The notes beneath the pieces are model-generated. The model ran no database searches and had not been told where the DNA came from. It was given only the letters and a program-made list of their open reading frames with translations. 64,000 nucleotides of DNA from Serinicoccus sediminis (GTDB lineage Bacteria > Actinomycetota > Actinomycetes > Actinomycetales > Dermatophilaceae): positions 62,001 through 126,000 of the forward strand of contig NZ_SDVA01000006.1 of the NCBI RefSeq assembly GCF_004153545.1, given 5' to 3'. Both the position numbers and the translations under genes were made by a program. Positions 59,002 through 64,000 of this stretch are shown piece after piece (the first letter of the stretch is position 1; every line of letters starts with the position of its first letter).

Positions 59002-60828
59002 ATGACGACGTTCACGACGCGCCCCACCCTCACCGGCACCTTCGGCATGGTGTCGAGCACGCACTGGATCGCGTCCTCGGCCGGTATGCGGATGCTCGAG
59101 CTCGGCGGCAACGCCGCCGACGGGGCGGTCGCGACCGGCTTCGTCCTGCAGGTCGTCGAGCCGCACCTCAACGGCCCGGGCGGTGACCTCCCGCTCATCG
59201 TGTCCTCGGTCGACGACCCCACGCCGCGGGTGCTGTGCGGCCAGGGCCCGGCCCCCGCCGGCGCCACCCCCGACCACTTCGCCCGGGCCGGCCTGGACCG
59301 GGTGCCGGGCTCCGGTCCGCTGGCCACCGCGGTCCCGGGGGCGGTCGACGCGTGGCTCACCCTGCTCCGCGACCGGGGCACGATGAGCGCCCGGCAGGCC
59401 CTGGAGCCGGCGCTGCACTACGCGCGGCACGGCCACCCGGTCCTGCCGCGGGTGAGCGCGACCATCTCCTCGGTGGCCGAGCTGTTCGCCGACGACTGGC
59501 ACACCTCCGCCGAGCAGTGGCTCGTGGACGGCGCGCCGCCCGAGCCGGGCAGCCTCGTCACCAACCCGGCCTGGGCGGACACCCTGGAGCGGCTGCTGGG
59601 GGAGGAGCAGGCGGCCGTGCAGGGCGGCGCCACCCGTGAGGGCGGCATCGACGCCGTGCTGCGGGCCTGGCGTCAGGGCTTCGTCGCCGAGGCCATCGGG
59701 GCCTTCGCCCGGCGCGCTCACCGGCACAGCGGGGGTGCCGTGCTGCCCGGGGTCATCACCGCCGACGACGTCGCGTCCTTCGAGGCCACCTGGGAGGACG
59801 CCGTCACCGCGCAGTGGCGTGGCCACACCATCGCCAAGACCGGCCCGTGGGGCCAGGGGCCGGCGCTGCTGCAGGTGCTCGCCATGGTGGACGAGGCCTC
59901 CGGCGGGCCGGACTCCGACGTCGACCTGGACACGGTCGAGGGCGTCCACACCCTGGTCGAGGCGTGGAAGCTGGCCATGGCCGATCGCGAGGCGTGGCTC
60001 GGCGACAGCGCCGAGGAGGGCTCCGAGCTGCACGTCCCGGTCGCCGAGCTGCTGGCCGCGGACTACCTCGCGCAGCGCGCCGCGCTCATCGACGGCCAGG
60101 CCTCCCGCGAGCTGCGACCCGGGTCGCCCGGCGGACGCACCCCGCGCGTCGCCGCCCAGGCGCTGCAGGTCGAGGGTGCCGACGTGGAGCCCGGGGACGC
60201 GACCGCCGGGGAGCCCACGGTGCAGCGCGACGGCGCCACCCGTGGCGACACCTGCCACGTCGACGTCGTCGACCGGTGGGGGATGCTCGTCTCGGCCACC
60301 CCGAGCGGTGGCTGGCTGCAGTCCAGCCCGTTCATCCCCGACCTCGGGTTCGCCCTCGGCAGCCGGCTGCAGATGATGTGGCTCGAGCAGGGCCTGCCCA
60401 GCTCGCTCGTCCCCGGACGCCGACCGCGCACCACCCTGACGCCGACGATGGTGCTGCGCGACGGCATGCCCGTCCTCGCCTGCGGCACCCCCGGGGGCGA
60501 CCAGCAGGACCAGTGGCAGAGCGTCTTCCTGCTCCGCCACCTCGTCGGCGGCCTCGGGCTGCAGGAGGCGGTGGACGCCCCCAACGTGCACACGACGAGC
60601 TTCCCCGGCTCGTTCCACCCGCGCGCCAGCGAGCCCGGCGTCCTCGTCGCCGAGTCCCGCCTCGGCGAGGACGTGCTCGACGGCCTCCGCGCCCGCGGCC
60701 ACGAGGTGCTCGACCAGGGCCCGTGGAGCCTCGGCCGCATGTGCGCCGTCAGCCGCGACCCGGAGACCGGCGTGCTGGGCGCGGCCGCCAACCCGCGCGG
60801 GATGCAGGGGTATGCCGTCGGGCGTTGA
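59002..60828 (+). CDS. Gamma-glutamyltransferase family protein (Ntn hydrolase)
   Basis: 608 aa. Begins directly with the mature fold (MVSSTHWIASSAGMRMLELGGNAADGAVATGF split here: ASSAGMRML, GGNAADGAVA), LNGPGGDLPLIV, and the autocleavage nucleophile Thr417 in GDTCHVDVVDRWG. Later PGRRPRTTLTPTMVLRDG and GTPGGDQQDQW. No signal peptide, so cytosolic. It may act on glutathione-like, mycothiol-derived or gamma-glutamyl compounds; the substrate is unknown. Starts 6 nt after the small peptide stop. Confidence 0.88.
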   Translation: MTTFTTRPTLTGTFGMVSSTHWIASSAGMRMLELGGNAADGAVATGFVLQVVEPHLNGPGGDLPLIVSSVDDPTPRVLCGQGPAPAGATPDHFARAGLDRVPGSGPLATAVPGAVDAWLTLLRDRGTMSARQALEPALHYARHGHPVLPRVSATISSVAELFADDWHTSAEQWLVDGAPPEPGSLVTNPAWADTLERLLGEEQAAVQGGATREGGIDAVLRAWRQGFVAEAIGAFARRAHRHSGGAVLPGVITADDVASFEATWEDAVTAQWRGHTIAKTGPWGQGPALLQVLAMVDEASGGPDSDVDLDTVEGVHTLVEAWKLAMADREAWLGDSAEEGSELHVPVAELLAADYLAQRAALIDGQASRELRPGSPGGRTPRVAAQALQVEGADVEPGDATAGEPTVQRDGATRGDTCHVDVVDRWGMLVSATPSGGWLQSSPFIPDLGFALGSRLQMMWLEQGLPSSLVPGRRPRTTLTPTMVLRDGMPVLACGTPGGDQQDQWQSVFLLRHLVGGLGLQEAVDAPNVHTTSFPGSFHPRASEPGVLVAESRLGEDVLDGLRARGHEVLDQGPWSLGRMCAVSRDPETGVLGAAANPRGMQGYAVGR

Positions 60829-60889
60829 CCTATCGACACCGGTGCACCGCCTAGGCTGACGATGCACCCCGAGACCCGCAGGAGGACCC

Positions 60890-61285
60890 GTGGCCGGTAA
60901 GACACGGTTGGCCAAGCAGGCGATCAAGTACGGTCCCGTCGTCTACGCCCTGGCGCAGAAGTACGGGCCGCAGGTGGTGGACCAGATCCTCAAGCAGCGC
61001 GAGCCGGCGACGAAGTTCGTGCAGGACCAGGCCTCCAAGGCCCGCACCAACCCGCGCAAGCACGCCCTGGCCCACGCCGACACCGTCGTGGAGGGCTCGC
61101 TGCAGCAGGTCTTCCACCGCGGCCACCCCTACTGGGTGGTGTTCTCGCGCAACGAGCCGGTGGGCGTGCACCCGCACACCGACGCCGCCTTCGACACGCT
61201 GCTGCTCAACGCCGACCCGGGCAAGCGGCACACCCCGGACGAGCTGCGCCGCACGGTGCACCTGCCGCGACGGGGCAAGCGGTGA
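60890..61285 (+). CDS. Conserved-looking hypothetical basic protein
   Basis: 131 aa, Lys/Arg-rich. N-terminal half is helical (KYGPVVYALAQKYGPQVVDQ), C-terminal half reads HPYWVVFSRNEPVGVHPHTD. I do not recognise a family. GTG start with GGAGGA about 4 nt upstream. GTGA overlap with pdxH, so co-translated with it. A 12-codon Arg-rich ORF (60862-60900) overlaps its start. Confidence 0.7.
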   Translation: MAGKTRLAKQAIKYGPVVYALAQKYGPQVVDQILKQREPATKFVQDQASKARTNPRKHALAHADTVVEGSLQQVFHRGHPYWVVFSRNEPVGVHPHTDAAFDTLLLNADPGKRHTPDELRRTVHLPRRGKR

Positions 61286-61974
61286 GCGGCGGGCAGGCCC
61301 TCGGCGGGCGTACCGACTACAGCGGCGAGGGCATCACCGAGGCGGACGCGCCGGACGCGCCGCTCCCGCTCGTGCAGGCGTGGCTGGACGCCGCGATCGC
61401 GCGGCACGAGGAGCAGGGCGACGTGCCGGAGCCGTCGGCCATCTCGGTCGCGACGGTGGACGGCGACGGCATGCCGGACGTGCGCACCGTGCTCCTGCGC
61501 TTCCTCGACGGCCGGGGCCCCGGCTTCCTCACCAGCACGGCCTCGGCCAAGGGCCGGCAGCTGCGCGAGAACGACGCGATCGCCATCTCCCTGACCTGGC
61601 CCTCGATGTACCGCGCCGTGCGCTTCCGCGGGCATGCCGAGGCGCTCGAGCACGACCTCGTCGCTGACTACTTCCGCAGCCGTCCCTACGGCTCCCGGAT
61701 CAGTGCCCACGCCTCGGCGCAGAGCGACCCGGTGGCGGACCGCGCCGCGCTGGAGGAGGCCTACCGGCGGTGCGAGGAGCGGTGGCCGGACACCGGCGAC
61801 GCCGACGACGTCCCGCTGCCGGCCCACTGGGGCGGCTACCGGGTGCGGGCCGAGCAGGTCGAGGTCTGGGGCGGGCGCCGCAACCGCCTGCACGACCGGC
61901 TGGTGTGGACCCGGGTGGCGCCCGGCGGGCTGGACGAGCCGGCGGCGTGGCGGCGCGGACGGCTGCAGCCGTGA
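61282..61974 (+). CDS. pdxH: Pyridoxamine 5'-phosphate oxidase
   Basis: 230 aa. FMN-binding split-barrel. Segments: PSAISVATVDGDGMPDVRTVLLRFLDGRG (as TVDGDGMPDVRTVLLR), YFRSRPYGSRISAHASAQS, and the C-terminal RLHDRLVWTR. It oxidises PNP/PMP to PLP, the cofactor used by HemL in this window. GTG start overlapping the upstream stop. Confidence 0.93.
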   Translation: MSGGQALGGRTDYSGEGITEADAPDAPLPLVQAWLDAAIARHEEQGDVPEPSAISVATVDGDGMPDVRTVLLRFLDGRGPGFLTSTASAKGRQLRENDAIAISLTWPSMYRAVRFRGHAEALEHDLVADYFRSRPYGSRISAHASAQSDPVADRAALEEAYRRCEERWPDTGDADDVPLPAHWGGYRVRAEQVEVWGGRRNRLHDRLVWTRVAPGGLDEPAAWRRGRLQP

Positions 61975-62023
61975 GCTCCCGCGGACGGGACGGTGCGTCG
62001 GCCCTCGACCGTAGGATGACGGC

Positions 62024-62731
62024 GTGAGCGGCGACCTGATCGACACGACGGAGATGTATCTCAAGACCGTCTTCGAGCTGGAGGAGGACGGCGTCCTGCC
62101 CATGCGCGCCCGGATCGCCGAGCGGCTGGGCCAGTCCGGGCCCACTGTGTCGCAGACCGTGGCGCGGATGGAGCGGGACGGCCTGCTCGAGCTGGCCGAG
62201 GACCGGCACCTCGTGCTCACCGAGACCGGCCGGACCGCGGCCGTGCGGGTCATGCGCAAGCACCGGCTGGCCGAGCGCCTGCTCACCGATGTCATCGGCC
62301 TGGACCCCGCCTTCGTCCACGACGAGGCATGCCGGTGGGAGCACGTCATGAGCGAGCAGGTCGAGCGGCGCATCCTGGAGCTGGTCGAGGACGGCACGTG
62401 CTCGCCCTACGGCAACCCGGTGCCCGGGCTCGTCGAGCTCGGGCGCGAGGACGCCCCGCCGCCGCTGGGCGAGCCCAGCAGCGAGATCGCCGAGCGCGAC
62501 GGACGCACCTCCGCCCGGGTGACCCGGCTGGGCGAGCCGGTCCAGGTGGACCCCGAGGTGCTCGGGCTGCTCCTCGACTCCGGCATCCGCCCGCAGGCCG
62601 CCGTCGTGGTCTGGGGCGAGGAGGGCCGGACCATCGTGGAGGCGGTGGACGGCGAAGCCGTCTCCCTGCCGCACGACGTGGCGGGACACGTCTTCTGTGT
62701 CGTGGACGCCGCTGATGTTGCTGTGAGATGA
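62024..62731 (+). CDS. DtxR/IdeR-family iron-dependent transcriptional regulator
   Basis: 235 aa. N-terminal winged helix (LIDTTEMYLKTVFELEEDG with metal ligand Met, SGPTVSQTVARMERDGLL), dimerisation/metal domain with DEACRWEHVMSEQVERR (C-x2-E-H ligands), and a C-terminal SH3-like domain. This is the long IdeR type rather than MntR. GTG start with TAGGAT 6 nt upstream (leaderless). Its targets are not in this window. Confidence 0.93.
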   Translation: MSGDLIDTTEMYLKTVFELEEDGVLPMRARIAERLGQSGPTVSQTVARMERDGLLELAEDRHLVLTETGRTAAVRVMRKHRLAERLLTDVIGLDPAFVHDEACRWEHVMSEQVERRILELVEDGTCSPYGNPVPGLVELGREDAPPPLGEPSSEIAERDGRTSARVTRLGEPVQVDPEVLGLLLDSGIRPQAAVVVWGEEGRTIVEAVDGEAVSLPHDVAGHVFCVVDAADVAVR

Positions 62732-62737
62732 CTCACT
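62722..62737. promoter_or_regulatory. Crp/GlxR-type site upstream of the second NlpC/P60 gene
   Basis: TGTGA-N6-TCACT, 9 of 10 consensus positions. It overlaps the stop codon of the IdeR-type gene and lies about 146 bp upstream of the predicted transcription start, farther than usual. Confidence 0.4.
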
Positions 62738-62836
62738 CGTTACCTGGAAGAACGGTCAAGAAGCTTGGCATCGTCCCAGGTCAGAGGCCATGTGATGGGT
62801 CATGACGACCCGAGTTGTCCACACCGTCGTTACCTG
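62738..62836. repeat. Direct repeats TCGTTACCTG upstream of the c-di-AMP-controlled gene
   Basis: TCGTTACCTG occurs at 62737-62746 and again at 62827-62836. The second copy abuts the -35 box. GTTACC-type repeats are bound by MtrA-like regulators of cell-wall genes in actinobacteria; assignment here is speculative. Confidence 0.4.
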
Positions 62837-62839
62837 AGC

Positions 62840-62869
62840 GTGACATTTGGTCCCCGCCCTGTGTAACCT
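62840..62869 (+). promoter_or_regulatory. Promoter of the riboswitch-NlpC/P60 transcript
   Basis: GTGACA (62840-62845), 18-nt spacer, TAACCT (62864-62869). Predicted start near 62876 gives a leader of about 215 nt that includes the whole riboswitch. Confidence 0.5.
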
Positions 62870-62956
62870 CGAAGAGTCCTCCTCCCTGGGGGGACCCCCG
62901 AGCGTGACTGCCTAGTCCTGTCCACGCGTACACCGGGGCCGTGGCCAGTTCGACAC

Positions 62957-63080
62957 CGCTATGACAGGAGCGGGGGACCCAACTCTGGAACCGCCGTGCG
63001 CGGTTCCTCGGGGCGCGGGACCGACACCATCGGTCCAGGGGCACTCCAGCCCAAGCCCGACAGCTCACCCCGCAGGCACT
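62957..63080 (+). ncRNA. c-di-AMP riboswitch (ydaO-yuaA type)
   Basis: Signature segments in order: GACAGGAGCGGGGGACCCAA-type opening, a GGAACCGCC/GGCGGTTCC-like hairpin (GAACCGC...GCGGTTC), GGGGCGCGGGACCGA, a GGACCGA/TCGGTCC hairpin, and CCCGACAGCTCACCCCGCAGGC directly before the ribosome site (quoted here in parts). This matches the ydaO architecture found upstream of rpf and NlpC/P60 genes in actinobacteria. c-di-AMP binding normally turns expression off. Confidence 0.85.
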
Positions 63081-63090
63081 GGAGGAATCA

Positions 63091-63975
63091 ATGACGCAGC
63101 GCACCCCTGGCCGCCACCGCCGGCCCGGTCGTCTCCGCACGACCAGCACCACCCTGACCCGCACGGCGGCCGTGGCCGCGACGTCGACCGGCCTGCTGGC
63201 CGGCGCGGCGCTCACGGCCAACGCAGCACCCGAGGTGCCCCAGGACCGCGACGGGCTGCTCCGTCTCGGCCCCGGCGTCAGCGCCGACCGCACGGTCACC
63301 GTGGACCGTCCGGCCAAGGCCGTCGCCGCCCCGTCCGACATCGATCTCGACTCCTTCGGCATCGGTGGCTTCACCGCCTTCACCCCCGAGGTCGAGGTCG
63401 AGGAGCCGGTGCAGGCCGCCCCCGCGCAGCCGCAGCAGGAGCAGGCCGCCCCGGCGCAGCCGCAGCAGGAGCAGGCCGCCCCGGCGCAGCCGCAGCAGGA
63501 GCAGGTGACCGAGCAGGTCGCCGCCCGCGAGGAGACCAGCGCGAGCCGCACCAACGAGCGCACCACCACCCCGGAGCCCGCCGCCCCGGCCGAGCCCGCG
63601 GCGCAGTCCCAGCCGGAGCCGGCCGCCGCGCCCGCCGCGACCGGTGGCATCACCGGGATCGCCGCCAACTACGTCGGCTACCCCTACGCCCACGGCGGCA
63701 CCAGCCCCGCCACCGGCTTCGACTGCTCCGGCTTCACCAGCTACATCTTCGCGCAGGCCGGCATCTCGCTGCCCCGGACCGCTGCCGCGCAGCAGTCCTT
63801 CGCCACCCCGGTGAGCAACCCGCAGCCCGGCGACCTGGTGTTCTTCGGCTACCCGGCCTACCACGTGGGCATCTACGCCGGCAACGGCATGATGTACGAC
63901 TCGGGCCGCCCGGGCATCCCGACCCAGTACCGCGCCGTCTTCGGCGGGGTCTCCGGCTACGGCCGGGTCGGCTGA
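63091..63975 (+). CDS. Secreted NlpC/P60 peptidoglycan endopeptidase under riboswitch control
   Basis: 294 aa. Signal peptide about residues 1-46 (twin basic start, LLAGAALTANAAP). A long Pro/Gln/Glu/Ala-rich stalk includes three perfect AAPAQPQQEQ repeats. C-terminal NlpC/P60 domain with catalytic Cys in FDCSGF and His in AYHVGIY. Paralogue of the gene at 10061 but without SH3 repeats. Expression is probably controlled by c-di-AMP through the leader and perhaps by Crp. GGAGGA 4-5 nt before the ATG. Confidence 0.93.
   Translation: MTQRTPGRHRRPGRLRTTSTTLTRTAAVAATSTGLLAGAALTANAAPEVPQDRDGLLRLGPGVSADRTVTVDRPAKAVAAPSDIDLDSFGIGGFTAFTPEVEVEEPVQAAPAQPQQEQAAPAQPQQEQAAPAQPQQEQVTEQVAAREETSASRTNERTTTPEPAAPAEPAAQSQPEPAAAPAATGGITGIAANYVGYPYAHGGTSPATGFDCSGFTSYIFAQAGISLPRTAAAQQSFATPVSNPQPGDLVFFGYPAYHVGIYAGNGMMYDSGRPGIPTQYRAVFGGVSGYGRVG
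63415..63504. repeat. 30-bp tandem repeat, three copies, in the NlpC/P60 stalk
   Basis: Three 30-bp units differ at one base only and encode AAPAQPQQEQ each. In frame, so copy-number change would lengthen or shorten the stalk. Confidence 0.88.
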
Positions 63976-64000
63976 GCCGCACCGACACCCCCGCGGGCCT

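Noticed and set aside
1-64000. GGTATGCC as an FtsK-orienting (KOPS-like) motif
   Set aside because: The two orientations are nearly equal in this window, whereas KOPS-type motifs are strongly strand-biased. Not excluded for the genome as a whole.
1-64000. tRNA, rRNA, tmRNA, prophage or insertion-sequence genes
   Set aside because: No TPsiC-arm-like GTTCGAATC segments, transposase motifs or phage genes were found on either strand by eye.

Overview
The window is one 64 kb stretch of a very GC-rich actinobacterial chromosome. No rRNA, tRNA, CRISPR array, prophage or insertion sequence was seen. GTG starts, 4-base ATGA/GTGA gene overlaps, Lsr2, actinobacterial ClpC, the small ribosomal protein bS22, a fused HemD and an IdeR-type regulator all fit Actinomycetota. 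A peptidoglycan cross-bridge cluster (ATP-grasp ligase plus two Fem-like transferases) suggests an L-Lys or L-Orn peptidoglycan with a D-dicarboxylate bridge, as in Serinicoccus or Ornithinimicrobium relatives of the Intrasporangiaceae. That placement is inference.

Layout. 1-3.4 kb: alkylation repair (AlkA-type glycosylase, ogt), then lysS. 3.6-9.6 kb: lsr2 and clpC with a split NHEJ module (LigD polymerase, LigD ligase, Ku) between them. 10-15.1 kb: an SH3/NlpC-P60 cell-wall hydrolase and the cross-bridge cluster. 15.2-18.7 kb (minus strand): radA, disA, mutY. 18.8-26.3 kb: Ppx/GppA, a TIM-barrel protein, a TetR-controlled ABC exporter, proline dehydrogenase, proC, a GNAT protein and an AcuC-like deacetylase. 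26.5-27.4 kb: HTH protein, bS22, glutaredoxin-like protein. 27.6-35.1 kb: rex-hemA-hemC-hemD-hemB, a MarR gene, hemL. 35.1-39.0 kb: the Hen1-Pnkp RNA-repair pair. 39.1-44.1 kb: cytochrome c maturation (histidine phosphatase, TlpA-like, CcdA, ResB, CcsB, DUF4229). 44.3-51.2 kb: menaquinone genes menA, menE, menB, menC with a lipoprotein, a GH26-like lipoprotein and a VOC protein. 51.4-55.8 kb: amt, a cold-shock protein, DUF3027, DUF2530, a purine permease. 56-64 kb: an AbiEi/DUF559-type protein, MarR-MFS, a gamma-glutamyltransferase, pdxH, an IdeR-type regulator and a second NlpC/P60 gene behind a c-di-AMP riboswitch.

Gene order matches two blocks that are far apart in Mycobacterium tuberculosis: lysS-lsr2-clpC and mutY-disA-radA (around Rv3585-Rv3598c), and ppx to menC (around Rv0496-Rv0553). 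They meet near 18.7 kb. Against this core background the NHEJ genes, the cross-bridge cluster, the TetR/ABC operon, Hen1-Pnkp and the AbiEi-like gene stand out as accessory insertions.

Three non-coding signals recur. The octamer GGTATGCC occurs 31 times by hand count on the two strands, mostly inside genes through otherwise rare codons. A 44-45 bp hairpin repeat occurs five times, three copies flanking the AbiEi-like gene. Many genes look leaderless, with a TANNNT-like -10 box 6-7 nt before the start codon; at two loci divergent genes share overlapping -10 boxes with the same 18-nt geometry. DisA (c-di-AMP synthase) and a c-di-AMP riboswitch lie in the same window, linking this second messenger to a cell-wall hydrolase.
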